NCBI RefSeq assembly: GCF_022427965.1 | Contig: NZ_JAKTTI010000001.1 | Coordinates: 304,616-368,615, forward strand | Length of the DNA stretch: 64,000 nt | Source: Fredinandcohnia quinoae | GTDB lineage: Bacteria > Bacillota > Bacilli > Bacillales > Bacillaceae_L | Reading direction: 5' to 3' | In this document: piece after piece, positions 1 through 8,478 of the stretch | How positions within the stretch are numbered: position 1 is the first letter of the stretch | Layout: each line of letters begins with the position of its first letter | Notes under the pieces: model-generated | Database searches by the model: none | Seen by the model: only the letters and a program-made list of their open reading frames with translations | What the model was told of the DNA's origin: nothing | Translations under genes and position numbers: made by a program

Positions 1-75
1 AATACCGTTATAAATATTACTTAATTCACAAATATTCCCACTATATTCTCAAGCAGAGTAGCACTCTTCGAACTC

Positions 76-84
76 TGGTATAAT
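76..84 (+). promoter_or_regulatory. Extended -10 promoter
   Basis: TG-G-TATAAT forms an extended -10 element about 35 bases before the first gene. No good -35 hexamer lies 17 bases upstream, which is usual for extended -10 promoters. The ribosome site TTAGGAGGA follows at about 101-109. Confidence 0.6.
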
Positions 85-118
85 ATAAAAAAACAGCTTT
101 GTTAGGAGGAAAACTTTT

Positions 119-1105
119 ATGATACGTTTTGGTGTGATCGGTACGAACTGGATAACAGAGGAATTTATAAAAGGTGCTAGTGAAACAGAAGACTTTACAT
201 TGAGAGCTGTCTACTCTCGTACAGAGAATCGTGCAAAAGAATTCGCTGACAAACATGGTGCAGATTTTATTTATACTGACCTTGACCAATTTGCAAAATC
301 AGAAGAAATCGATGCGGTATACATAGCAAGCCCAAACTCTTTTCACACTAAGCAAGCCATCATCTTAATGAATCATGGTAAACATGTTATTTGTGAAAAA
401 CCCATTGCTTCTAATACAACAGAATTAAAACAAATGATTGAAGCAGCAAAGAATAATAAAGTCTTACTGATGGAGGCATTAAAAACAACCTTTACTCCTG
501 CTTTTATAAGTATTAAAGAAAATTTACATAAAATCGGTAAAATCCGTCGCTATTTTGCTAGTTACTGTCAGTATTCTTCCCGATATGATGCGTACAAAAA
601 TGGAACTGTTTTAAATGCTTTTAATCCGGTATTTTCTAATGGCTCATTAATGGACATCGGCATTTATTGCATATACCCGATGATTGTTCTCTTCGGAAAA
701 CCACAGTATATTAAAGCAAGTGGAATTATGCTTGATTCAGGAGTAGATGGAAAAGGAAGTCTTATTGCCCACTACGAGGATATGGAAGGAATGGTGATGT
801 ATTCTAAAATCACAAATTCTTATATCCCTTCTGAAATTCAAGGTGAAAATGGAAGTATTCTTATTGATAAAATCAGTTCACCGGAAAAAGTTGAAATACG
901 ATATAAGGATGGGAGCGTCGAAGATATTTCAAGTACTGACAGTCATCATTCCATGTATTATGAGGCGAAGGAATTTATTGATTTAATAAAGAGAGGAACT
1001 TTTGAGTCCTCCATTAATTCATTAGAAATATCATTAAATGTTATGGAAATTCTTGATGAAACAAGAGAACAAATCGGTCTTATATTCCCTGCAGATCATC
1101 ATTAA
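119..1105 (+). CDS. Gfo/Idh/MocA family oxidoreductase
   Basis: A 328-residue NAD(P)-dependent dehydrogenase, probably acting on a sugar or cyclitol in the cytoplasm. The N-terminal Rossmann fold begins FGVIGTNWITEEF. The family motif EKPI lies near residue 99, with the catalytic lysine, and the C-terminal half is the mixed alpha/beta substrate domain. It resembles the YulF/YrbE group of Bacillus, but the substrate cannot be read from the sequence. The start has a good AGGAGG site 7-8 bases upstream. It is monocistronic, with its own promoter and terminator. Confidence 0.85.
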   Translation: MIRFGVIGTNWITEEFIKGASETEDFTLRAVYSRTENRAKEFADKHGADFIYTDLDQFAKSEEIDAVYIASPNSFHTKQAIILMNHGKHVICEKPIASNTTELKQMIEAAKNNKVLLMEALKTTFTPAFISIKENLHKIGKIRRYFASYCQYSSRYDAYKNGTVLNAFNPVFSNGSLMDIGIYCIYPMIVLFGKPQYIKASGIMLDSGVDGKGSLIAHYEDMEGMVMYSKITNSYIPSEIQGENGSILIDKISSPEKVEIRYKDGSVEDISSTDSHHSMYYEAKEFIDLIKRGTFESSINSLEISLNVMEILDETREQIGLIFPADHH

Positions 1106-1113
1106 GAAAATGG

Positions 1114-1153
1114 AAAAGATGCTAACATTCATGAAAGTGTTAGCATCTTTTTA
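1114..1153 (+). terminator. Intrinsic terminator of the oxidoreductase gene
   Basis: An inverted repeat AAAGATGCTAACA / TGTTAGCATCTTT with a 10-base loop runs into TTTTTAATT. It lies 8 bases after the stop codon. Confidence 0.8.
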
Positions 1154-1223
1154 ATTATGTTATTTTGGATTCTAACCTTTCGGGGTATTCTCATGATATT
1201 TTTTAATAAATTGCGACAATTTT

Positions 1224-1559
1224 TTATTCCCCTTTTTCCTTAACATATTCCTTCCAAGCAGTTAAACCACCTTCAAGTACAGTCACTTTATAATCCTTTT
1301 CCGCTAAAATTTCAGCACATTTTCTGGCGGAATTACCAGTGGTACAGGTAACAACAATTTCTTTGTCCTTTGGCAATAAATCAATCACTTCCATCTGTTT
1401 CTCATCTAGCTCAAAAATGTTAGTCTTTGGAATATTTGTCGATTCATCGATATGAAAATCTTTAAATTTTTCCTCTGCACGTACATCAAGAACAAATACA
1501 CCGTTATCTTTTTCAAGTTTCTTTGATAATTCCTTAACAGTTATTTTAGATAATGACAT
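1224..1559 (-). CDS. Rhodanese-like domain protein
   Basis: A 111-residue single-domain rhodanese, a cytoplasmic sulfurtransferase or persulfide carrier. The active-site loop is CTTGNSA with the nucleophile Cys near residue 72, and the N-terminal strand VFVLDVRAEEKF is typical of the fold. I chose the ATG of MSLSKITV because GAGGTG sits 8 bases upstream; an in-frame ATG nine codons earlier has no ribosome site. Partner and substrate are unknown. It stands alone. Confidence 0.85.
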   Translation of the reverse strand: MSLSKITVKELSKKLEKDNGVFVLDVRAEEKFKDFHIDESTNIPKTNIFELDEKQMEVIDLLPKDKEIVVTCTTGNSARKCAEILAEKDYKVTVLEGGLTAWKEYVKEKGE

Positions 1560-1729
1560 TGTAAACACCTCAATTATTTGTTTCATATACCTTTATATCA
1601 AATTAATGTATTTAGCGAAAGTGATTTCTCTTATGGTTTGCTTGATTGCTATATTTTAGTAAAGATTTGATATTTTCTCCTTGAAACTAAGGTGTTTGTT
1701 GGGTATTCTTATAATACAATTCCCACCTT

Positions 1730-1747
1730 AAGGAGATGGCCAACATA
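1730..1747 (+). promoter_or_regulatory. Ribosome binding site that conflicts with the first ATG
   Basis: AAGGAG at 1730-1735 directly abuts the ATG at 1736, which leaves no spacer. The in-frame ATA at 1745 lies 9 bases downstream, the best spacing. Homologues begin M-R-I-N-K-F, which puts their Met at this ATA. A stop codon at 1712-1714 rules out an earlier start. Confidence 0.5.
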
Positions 1748-2452
1748 CGTATTAATAAATTCATTAGCGAGTCTGGAAAAGCATCTAGACGGGGAGCAGA
1801 TAAACTAATTAGTGAAGGACGAGTTACCATTAATGGAAAGGTTGCTAAAATCGGCAGCCAGGTCGAACCTGGAGATGATGTCCGTGTAAGTGGTGACCCT
1901 ATTAGAATGGCTAGAAATTATGTGTATATCGCCTTAAATAAACCAATAGGCATTACAAGCACAACTGAAAAAAATGTAAAAGGAAATATTGTTGATTTAG
2001 TCAATCATCCTTTGCGAGTTTTTAATATTGGGCGGCTTGATAAAGATTCAGATGGCCTAATTCTCCTAACAAATGATGGAGATATTGTTAATGAAATTTT
2101 GCGGGCTGAAAATAAGCACGAAAAAGAGTATATCGTATCAGTGGACAAGCCCATCACACCAGCATTTTTAAAACAAATGTCAGAAGGAGTTAAAATTCTT
2201 GATACAGTAACACTTCCCTGTGAAGTAAGACAACTATCAAAATTTGATTTTCAAATTATTTTAACACAAGGATTAAATCGACAGATCCGCCGCATGTGTG
2301 CAGAACTTGGCTACGATGTTTTAAGATTGCAAAGAACACGAATTATGAATATTCATTTGGGGAATCTCCCCCTCGGACAATGGCGTGATCTTACCAAAAA
2401 AGAAAAGAACCAATTATTTAGAGATCTTAATTACGAACCAAAAGAGTGGTAA
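1736..2452 (+). CDS. rluF: 23S rRNA pseudouridine synthase, RluF/RluB type
   Basis: A pseudouridine synthase of the RsuA/RluB/E/F family that modifies ribosomal RNA. Residues 4-55 form an S4 RNA-binding domain ([21 protein letters not shown]). The catalytic motif [17 protein letters not shown] carries Asp at about residue 102. The tail [10 protein letters not shown] matches the RluF group. The length of 238 is normal. The true start may be the ATA at 1745, giving 235 residues. The exact target uridine is inferred from the family only. The gene is monocistronic. Confidence 0.85.
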   Translation: MANIRINKFISESGKASRRGADKLISEGRVTINGKVAKIGSQVEPGDDVRVSGDPIRMARNYVYIALNKPIGITSTTEKNVKGNIVDLVNHPLRVFNIGRLDKDSDGLILLTNDGDIVNEILRAENKHEKEYIVSVDKPITPAFLKQMSEGVKILDTVTLPCEVRQLSKFDFQIILTQGLNRQIRRMCAELGYDVLRLQRTRIMNIHLGNLPLGQWRDLTKKEKNQLFRDLNYEPKEW

Positions 2453-2459
2453 ATAAGAA

Positions 2460-2577
2460 AAGCGCAAGCGCCTTGTCCAGGCCCGACAAGCAAATGTTCT
2501 GATGCAAAAAAGTCGCTCTTTGACTTTTCTTGCATCAGGTTATTTGACCTCGAGGGCCTAGGCGCTGGAGCTAGACA
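2460..2577. repeat. Structured intergenic repeat, about 118 bp
   Basis: A GC-richer palindromic block between rluF and ltaS. The ends pair (AGCGCC...GGCCC with GGGCCTAGGCGCT), and an inner hairpin pairs TGATGCAAAAAAGTC with GACTTTTCTTGCATCA around GCTCTT. It opens AGCGCAAGCGCC and ends GGCGCTGGAGCTAGACA. Blocks with these ends are, from memory, dispersed repeats in several Bacillus relatives. Whether it acts as an RNA or a mobile remnant is unknown. Confidence 0.55.
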
Positions 2578-2612
2578 TTTACGCGTAAAACCTTATACTT
2601 TCTATTCTTTTA

Positions 2613-2659
2613 GAAAAAGCTTCCTAAGGAAAATTTCCTCGGGAAGCTTTTGTTTTTTT
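2613..2659. terminator. Bidirectional terminator between rluF and ltaS
   Basis: Stem AAGCTTCC / GGAAGCTT, extended by a GAGG/CCTT interior, with T-rich tails on both strands. It serves the two convergent genes. Confidence 0.8.
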
Positions 2660-4619
2660 ATTCCTCTGATTCATTCATTTGAGGATTAGTATAATCGAAT
2701 TGTGTGCGATCAACTGGTGTAAAGCCTGGCGGCATGTAGAAACGTAATAAGTCACCATTTACTACCTTATCAGACATAGCTAATTTTTGGTTTGCATTTT
2801 CTTGTAATTTCTTAGCCTCATCAAGCTTATCCTCTGATAATTCTAATCCTGTCTTAGAATTATAGAAGTCACCATCTACTGCAGTAATTGTCGGACTTAC
2901 ATAGTCACCATTACGGAATGGAACTAGCTCATCATGTTGTTCTGATAAAAGGTCTGTTCCAAATTGGATATAATCTTTTGTATCAATACCTAATAAATGA
3001 AGTAAGGTTGGTAAAAGGTCGATTTGACCACCATACTCATGGTTTAATCCACCTTCCATTCCAGGAACACGAATGAATAATGGTACACGTTGTAGGCCAG
3101 CACTCTCAAATGCTGTTATATCTTTACCTATAACTTTTTCCATTGCTTTATTATGATTTTTAGAAATTCCATAATGGTCACCATACATTATAATGATGGA
3201 ATTGTCATATAACCCTGATTCCTTCAAATACGTGAAAAATTGCTCTAGTGCTTCATCAGCATAACGAGCTGTTTGAAAATAATTATCTACTGACTTATCT
3301 CCAGTCGTATGCGGAGCAATCGTTGTAAGCTCTTGATCCATTGAATACGGATGGTGATTTGCCACGGTAATAAACTTTGTATAGAACGGTTGCGGTAATG
3401 TTTCCAGTAATGGAATTGATTCCTCATAGAAAGGTTTATCCAGTAATCCATACTCAACTAAATCCTCAGGATTCATATCATAATAACTTGAGTCAAAAAA
3501 CTCATTAAAGCCAAAAGATTTATATATTTCATTTCGATTCCAGAAGCTACCTGAATTACCATGAAAAACGGCTGATGTATAGCCCTTTTCACCCAAAATA
3601 GCTGGTGCTGCTTCAAATGTATTCATACCTTTTGTTGTAAAAGCAGAACCCTGTGGTAATCCAAATAATGAATTTTCCAACATAAATTCAGCATCGGCTG
3701 TTTTACCTTGTCCAACTTGATGGAAAAAATTATCAAAGTACATTGTATTTTTATCCTGTGTTAAGGAATTTAAAAACGGAGTAACTTCTTCTCCATTTAG
3801 TTTGTAATTTATTAGGAAATTTTGCATCGATTCAAGATGTAAATAAATTACATTCATTCCTTTTGCTGCACCAAAGTAATTTGGGTTTGGTTCGGCATAA
3901 TTTGCTTTTGTAAAGTTTTCAACCTCTGTAACATCACTACTATCCGCCATAACCCTTTGAGTAGATGCTTTAGTACTTTGTACTGCATCATAAATAGTGT
4001 AATTATACATACCTAAGTACTTTACAATATAATGTCGATCAAATCCTCTAGTAAGCAATTCTGGACGATCAGCCTCTGCTAATAGAAGATTCACAGTTGA
4101 AATCGCAAGAGCGAACACAATAATGGTAGAGACTTTCAAACGATTCCAACGAATCACGATGTTCTTTTCGATTTTAACCACTCTAAAAACAAGAAGCGCA
4201 ATTAATAGAATGATATCAATAAAGAATAAGAAATCATATGGTTTTAATAATGAAGTGATACTACCACTTACATCTCCTAAATTTTGAGTTTGGGTTAAAG
4301 TTGGTAATGTAATAAAATCACTAAATTCCCGATAAAATACTACATTAGCAAATAATAGAAAGGATAAAAGTAAATCAATAACAATTAATGCTATATATCT
4401 TCTTCTCCCTTTAAAAATGAACGAAAATCCCAAAAATAAAATAGCTGAACCTAATGGATTAATAAACAATAGAAATTTTTGCAAACTATTATCAATACCT
4501 AAATTAAATTGTGTTCCTTGTGCAATATAAGTTTTCATCCAAAGAAAAAATACCGCAACAAAGAAAAAGACTATATATTTATTTAAAAAACCTTTTTTCT
4601 TTTGATCAGTTATATTCAT
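2658..4619 (-). CDS. ltaS: Lipoteichoic acid synthase family protein
   Basis: A 653-residue membrane enzyme that polymerises glycerol phosphate from phosphatidylglycerol onto the lipoteichoic acid anchor. Five N-terminal membrane helices fill residues 13-180. The extracellular sulfatase-like domain follows, with HLESMQNF (metal-ligand Glu near 263), the catalytic Thr in GKTADAEF (about 307) and MYGDHYG. A likely signal-peptidase site lies near residues 216-220. I chose the ATG of MNITDQ because AAAGGTAGGTG precedes it. Bacillus has several paralogues (LtaS, YfnI, YqgS) and I cannot tell which this is. Confidence 0.88.
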   Translation of the reverse strand: MNITDQKKKGFLNKYIVFFFVAVFFLWMKTYIAQGTQFNLGIDNSLQKFLLFINPLGSAILFLGFSFIFKGRRRYIALIVIDLLLSFLLFANVVFYREFSDFITLPTLTQTQNLGDVSGSITSLLKPYDFLFFIDIILLIALLVFRVVKIEKNIVIRWNRLKVSTIIVFALAISTVNLLLAEADRPELLTRGFDRHYIVKYLGMYNYTIYDAVQSTKASTQRVMADSSDVTEVENFTKANYAEPNPNYFGAAKGMNVIYLHLESMQNFLINYKLNGEEVTPFLNSLTQDKNTMYFDNFFHQVGQGKTADAEFMLENSLFGLPQGSAFTTKGMNTFEAAPAILGEKGYTSAVFHGNSGSFWNRNEIYKSFGFNEFFDSSYYDMNPEDLVEYGLLDKPFYEESIPLLETLPQPFYTKFITVANHHPYSMDQELTTIAPHTTGDKSVDNYFQTARYADEALEQFFTYLKESGLYDNSIIIMYGDHYGISKNHNKAMEKVIGKDITAFESAGLQRVPLFIRVPGMEGGLNHEYGGQIDLLPTLLHLLGIDTKDYIQFGTDLLSEQHDELVPFRNGDYVSPTITAVDGDFYNSKTGLELSEDKLDEAKKLQENANQKLAMSDKVVNGDLLRFYMPPGFTPVDRTQFDYTNPQMNESEE

Positions 4620-4829
4620 TGTTGCACCTACCTTTTGATTAAAAATCAAGTTATCAATTATTTTACCAATAAATTATGAACAAACTATTAACAAACTATA
4701 AAAATAGTTTTTAAAGGGTTACACGAGATATTACTATACTGCTTTTTTGAAAAATGTCAAGCAAACTGTAAAAAAAAGGATATAAAAAATACCAGTTTGG
4801 ATTAATCAAAGTAATTTTTTTAGTACTTA

Positions 4830-4858
4830 TTGGATTTTAGGCAATTAAGTTGTATATT
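4830..4858 (+). promoter_or_regulatory. SigmaA-type promoter of the AI-2E family gene
   Basis: TTGGAT, a 17-base spacer and TATATT. The rest of the 254-base gap (4650-4903) is very AT-rich. It holds a direct repeat AACAAACTATT at about 4680-4700, upstream of ltaS, and no other gene that I can see. Confidence 0.55.
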
Positions 4859-4903
4859 CAAAGGAGATTAAAAATCGTTATTATTGGGATGTGAGCGAGG
4901 TAT

Positions 4904-5986
4904 ATGTCATTGTTTGAAAAAAAATGGTTTAAAATCATGTTCGGGATTATTTTATTTTTGTTAATTGTGATGTTATTAAAAGTAAACCAATTCATTTTAA
5001 CTCCTATTGTAGTTTTGTTGAAAACAATCTTTTTACCATTCGTCATAGCAGGCATTTTATTTTATCTATGTCGTCCACTAGTGAAATTATTGGTTAAAAA
5101 GAAAGTACCTAGGTGGATTGCAATAATATCTGCATACTTAGCAATGATTTTGATAATATATGGCATCGTAAAATTAGTTGGTCCAGTCATCAATGATCAA
5201 TTAGAAACATTTGTGGCAAATTTACCTGAAATGGTTTCAACGGTTACAAATTGGATTAAGTACTTACAAGAAAATCAAAATACATTTCCTAGTTTTATTC
5301 AGGATGCATTGTTGAATGCAAGTGACAATATCCAGTCAAAAATTGAAGCAAATGTAGGAAATATCGCGAATGGTATTCTTGGTGTTTTTAGCTTTATTGG
5401 CGGATTTATTAATACAATATTTTATTTAGTACTTGTACCATTTATTCTATTTTATATGTTGAAAGATGGTGATCAATTTGCACCAAGTGTAGCTGTCTTA
5501 TTCCCAAAATCCAAGAAGAAACATGTATTAAATATTTTATCAGAAATGGACAAGACGATTTCCACTTATATACAAGGACAAATGCTTGTAAGCATAATTG
5601 TAGGAATTCTTTTATTTATCGGCTATTTGATTATTGGACTAAAATACTCACTTGTATTAGCAATGTTCGGAATGTTTACTAATGTTATCCCGTTCTTGGG
5701 TCCTTATATTGCGGTTATTCCAGCTGTACTGGTTGCACTATTTCAAGAACCTAAGATGGTACTTTATGTCGCAATTATAATGCTGATTGCCCAGCAAATT
5801 GAAGGAAATGTTGTATCACCAAATGTAATGGGGAAATCTCTCAATATCCATCCTTTAACAATTATTGTCTTAATCTTAACAGCTGGTAACTTAATGGGGA
5901 TAATCGGAATCATTTTTGTCATCCCTGCCTATTCCATTGGAAAAGTTCTTGTTGTTAACATAATCAAGATTTTTAAGGAATCATAA
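4904..5986 (+). CDS. AI-2E transporter family (UPF0118) membrane protein
   Basis: A 360-residue polytopic protein of the PerM/TqsA/YueF family. Paired N-terminal helices (about 10-50 and 62-88) come before a soluble insert (90-150), and a block of helices fills 155-355. The family motif region around TNVIPFLGPYIAVIPA is intact. Members export autoinducer-2 or act as Na+/H+ antiporters, so the substrate is uncertain. The start has only a weak GAGGT close upstream; a better AAGGAG lies too far away. It is transcribed alone. Confidence 0.85.
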   Translation: MSLFEKKWFKIMFGIILFLLIVMLLKVNQFILTPIVVLLKTIFLPFVIAGILFYLCRPLVKLLVKKKVPRWIAIISAYLAMILIIYGIVKLVGPVINDQLETFVANLPEMVSTVTNWIKYLQENQNTFPSFIQDALLNASDNIQSKIEANVGNIANGILGVFSFIGGFINTIFYLVLVPFILFYMLKDGDQFAPSVAVLFPKSKKKHVLNILSEMDKTISTYIQGQMLVSIIVGILLFIGYLIIGLKYSLVLAMFGMFTNVIPFLGPYIAVIPAVLVALFQEPKMVLYVAIIMLIAQQIEGNVVSPNVMGKSLNIHPLTIIVLILTAGNLMGIIGIIFVIPAYSIGKVLVVNIIKIFKES

Positions 5987-5991
5987 GCTAT

Positions 5992-6022
5992 GGACACCAT
6001 GTCAAAACATGGTGTCCTTTTT
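5992..6022 (+). terminator. Terminator of the AI-2E family gene
   Basis: A perfect 10-bp stem GGACACCATG / CATGGTGTCC with loop TCAAAA, followed by TTTTTAG. Confidence 0.88.
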
Positions 6023-6051
6023 AGTTTATAGGAAATACTACCAGAAGGACT

Positions 6052-6080
6052 TTGACATCCTATTAAAAATGGTGTAAAGT
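6052..6080 (+). promoter_or_regulatory. SigmaA promoter of guaC
   Basis: A consensus TTGACA, a 17-base spacer and TAAAGT. Transcription should start near 6087, right where the PurBox-like elements begin. Confidence 0.75.
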
Positions 6081-6085
6081 ACCTA

Positions 6086-6129
6086 ATATACGAACGTTTA
6101 ATTTTATTCGTATTTTAATATTCGTATTT
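6086..6129 (+). promoter_or_regulatory. PurR box-like inverted elements before guaC
   Basis: ATATACGAACGTT (6086-6098) and, inverted, AATATTCGTATTT (6117-6129) resemble the PurBox AWWWCCGAACWWT with one or two mismatches each. A third ATTCGTATT lies between them. In B. subtilis guaC belongs to the PurR regulon. PurR binding here is inference. Confidence 0.45.
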
Positions 6130-6141
6130 AGGGGTGTAATT

Positions 6142-7125
6142 ATGGAAAATGTATTTGATTATGAGGATATTCAATTAATTCCAGCAAAGTGTATTGTTAA
6201 CAGTCGTTCTGAATGTGATACAACGGTTTCATTAGGTGGACGTTCTTTTAAGCTACCTGTCGTGCCTGCAAATATGCAAACTATTATCGATGAAAAGCTT
6301 GCATTATACTTAGCTGAAAATGGATATTTCTATATCATGCATCGTTTCGAACCAGAAAAAAGAATTGCTTTTATTAAGGATATGAATTCCCGCGGATTAT
6401 TTTCTTCTATTAGTGTTGGTGTCAAGGAAGAAGAATACCACTTTGTTCAGAAGCTAGCTGAGGAACAGCTTTCACCAGAATATATTACGATTGATATTGC
6501 ACATGGTCACTCCAATGCTGTAATCGAAATGATACAACATATTAAAAAGCATCTTCCGCAAAGCTTTGTTATAGCTGGAAATGTCGGAACACCTGAAGCT
6601 GTTAGAGAGTTAGAACATGCTGGAGCTGATGCAACAAAGGTTGGGATTGGACCAGGTAAGGTTTGTATTACTAAGATTAAAACTGGATTTGGAACAGGGG
6701 GCTGGCAATTAGCTGCTCTTAGGTGGTGTGCTAAAGCTGCAAGTAAGCCTGTAATTGCAGACGGTGGTATTCGCACCCATGGTGATATAGCAAAATCGGT
6801 CCGATTCGGAGCAACAATGGTTATGATTGGTTCTTTATTTGCTGGACATGAAGAATCACCAGGAGAAACAATCGAAAGAGATGGAAACGTCTTTAAAGAA
6901 TACTTTGGTTCTGCTTCAGAATTTCAAAAGGGTGAAAAGAAAAATGTTGAAGGCAAAAAAATGTTTGTCGAGTACAAAGGACATTTACAAGATACATTGA
7001 ATGAAATGGAACAGGACCTTCAATCATCCATCTCATACGCTGGAGGAACAAAACTAGACGCCATTCGTAATGTAGATTATGTAGTTGTAAAAAACTCAAT
7101 CTTTAATGGTGACAAGGTATATTAA
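6142..7125 (+). CDS. guaC: GMP reductase
   Basis: A cytoplasmic enzyme that reductively deaminates GMP to IMP with NADPH, returning guanine nucleotides to the purine pool. The IMPDH/GMPR barrel is complete at 327 residues, without CBS domains. The loop [15 protein letters not shown] holds the catalytic Cys near residue 175 and distinguishes GMP reductase from IMP dehydrogenase. [12 protein letters not shown] is the phosphate-binding segment. The ATG has AGGGGTG upstream. A consensus promoter and PurR-like boxes precede it. Confidence 0.92.
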   Translation: MENVFDYEDIQLIPAKCIVNSRSECDTTVSLGGRSFKLPVVPANMQTIIDEKLALYLAENGYFYIMHRFEPEKRIAFIKDMNSRGLFSSISVGVKEEEYHFVQKLAEEQLSPEYITIDIAHGHSNAVIEMIQHIKKHLPQSFVIAGNVGTPEAVRELEHAGADATKVGIGPGKVCITKIKTGFGTGGWQLAALRWCAKAASKPVIADGGIRTHGDIAKSVRFGATMVMIGSLFAGHEESPGETIERDGNVFKEYFGSASEFQKGEKKNVEGKKMFVEYKGHLQDTLNEMEQDLQSSISYAGGTKLDAIRNVDYVVVKNSIFNGDKVY

Positions 7126-7136
7126 TATGTTTTTAA

Positions 7137-7170
7137 AAATGGGAAAAGGGCTGGTGCCCCTTTCCCATTT
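7137..7170. terminator. Terminator between guaC and the GGDEF gene
   Basis: Stem AAATGGGAAA / TTTCCCATTT with an inner GGC/GCC pair. It overlaps the stop codon of the minus-strand gene and has A/T tails for both strands. Confidence 0.7.
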
Positions 7171-8168
7171 ATTTAATCGTTGATAAGATGCGATTACGGC
7201 CTAAGTCCTTTGCTTGATAAAGTAGCTTGTCTGCCTCAATAAGAGTTTTCTGTATATCGTGTTCATAGTCAGATGCATCAACTATTCCACCACTCATCGT
7301 GATATGGATACTTTCATTATGATAGATAAAATGATCGGATTCAATTTGCTTACGAACATTCTCCAAAGCATCAAATGCATTTTTTATAGCCATACCTTTA
7401 AAAATAAGTAAGAACTCCTCTCCACCCCATCTAACAATTTGCGTGCCTTGAGGAGAGTGTTCCTTTAATAATAATGCCGTTTCCTTAATAACCATGTCAC
7501 CACAAAGATGGCCATATGTATCATTTACCTTCTTAAATTTATCAATATCACAAAAAGCAATACTAATTGGGAACCCTTTCTTTTTGGCTAGTGTTACTTC
7601 TTTAACAAGAGTAATTTCCCCGGTGTGCTTATTTAATGCTTTTGTAAGATGATCGGTCCGCGAATAAATGATGCTTTCTTTCAATCTTAATTGATACATC
7701 ATGATACCATAACCAAGTCCAAAATAACTTAGTAAGAAAACGCAACCTTTTATGAAATCAATATAAGAAAAGCTAGGTTTGAATGCTAGGTTTATAAATG
7801 TCAAAACAGATGCAATTAAAGAGATTAATAGAACGATATTATTTTTAATAGAAACATGTTTTTTAGCTAAAAACGAAATCACAGGAAAATAGTACATTGG
7901 AAAAAAACGGACTTTCCGTATTTCCAGATAAAAATATAATAAAAAATGCAAGAAGAAGCTCTGTAATTGTGAATAGGATCAATAACCATTCGGACTCAAC
8001 ATTCAAAATCATAATATTTACTACACCGAATGCTATAAAGAGGAAAATCATCGAATATGCCCGATAACTTCCCCAATAATAAAAAACGACACAAAAATAT
8101 AAAACACTTTGGGCAATTGATATAAATTTTAACATATTTCTCTCTTTATTAAGCATTTTTCCATCCAT
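7169..8168 (-). pseudogene. Membrane diguanylate cyclase (GGDEF) split by a frameshift
   Basis: Two overlapping reading frames rebuild one protein of about 332 residues. The first gives MDGKMLNKER to NTESPFF, with several membrane helices. The second continues PMYYFPVISFLAKK, more helices and then a GGDEF domain. The active site reads RWGGEEF, with CDIDKFKKVNDTYGH before it. The break is a run of seven T on the coding strand (7901-7907); six would restore the frame. NTESPFF-PMYYFPVI matches the conserved membrane sensor of Bacillus cyclases. It could be a true pseudogene, a slippage switch or a sequencing error. A c-di-GMP riboswitch precedes it. Confidence 0.8.
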
Positions 8169-8208
8169 AGGTACACCTCTATAAGTCCTGAGACGATAAC
8201 CACTACAT

Positions 8209-8259
8209 AAAAAATAGACCTATTCATTCCGAATAAGCCTAGACCTAATTCCTATTCGG
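8209..8259 (-). terminator. Riboswitch expression platform: terminator and competing antiterminator
   Basis: On the minus strand TAGGCTTATTC pairs with GAATAGGTCTA (11 pairs, two G-U) around GGAAT and runs into TTTTTT, an intrinsic terminator (8209-8241). CCGAATAGG (8251-8259), just after the aptamer, can instead pair with CTTATTCGG (8229-8237), which uses the same bases. The two folds exclude each other. Confidence 0.75.
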
Positions 8260-8345
8260 TAACCTAGCAATCTTAGTTCTAGTGAACCTTAGACCTATGG
8301 CTTTGCGACCTAGACTTTCGTACTAGTTTGCCTTTTTCTTATATA
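8255..8345 (-). ncRNA. Cyclic di-GMP-I (GEMM) riboswitch aptamer
   Basis: The minus strand carries the class I hallmarks in order: AGGCAAACTAG, the tetraloop segment CGAAAG, GGTCGCAAAGCC, the receptor-like GTCTAAGG, a variable hairpin and GATTGCTAGGTTACCG. These match the GEMM consensus (GGCAAAC, GAAA, CGCAAAGCC, CUAAG, GGUUACCG). The G before CAAAC fits c-di-GMP rather than cGAMP recognition. It sits between a sigmaA promoter and a diguanylate cyclase gene, so the cell probably senses the product of the enzyme it controls. Confidence 0.88.
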
Positions 8346-8371
8346 GGTATTTCGAATCATTAAGTAGTTAT

Positions 8372-8399
8372 ATTATACTATTTTTTTGATATAATTCAA
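8372..8399 (-). promoter_or_regulatory. SigmaA promoter of the riboswitch leader
   Basis: On the minus strand, TTGAAT, a 16-base spacer and TATAAT. The start point would be near 8365, about 20 bases before the aptamer. Confidence 0.65.
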
Positions 8400-8423
8400 A
8401 TTAAATACTATTTTTATATAACA

Positions 8424-8466
8424 ATAAAAATACCTTCATTTGATTTTAGATTAAATCAAATGAAGG
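8424..8466 (-). terminator. Terminator of the lipoprotein gene
   Basis: A perfect 14-bp stem CCTTCATTTGATTT / AAATCAAATGAAGG with a 6-base loop, followed on the minus strand by TATTTTTATT. Confidence 0.85.
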
Positions 8467-8478
8467 CATAATAATTCG

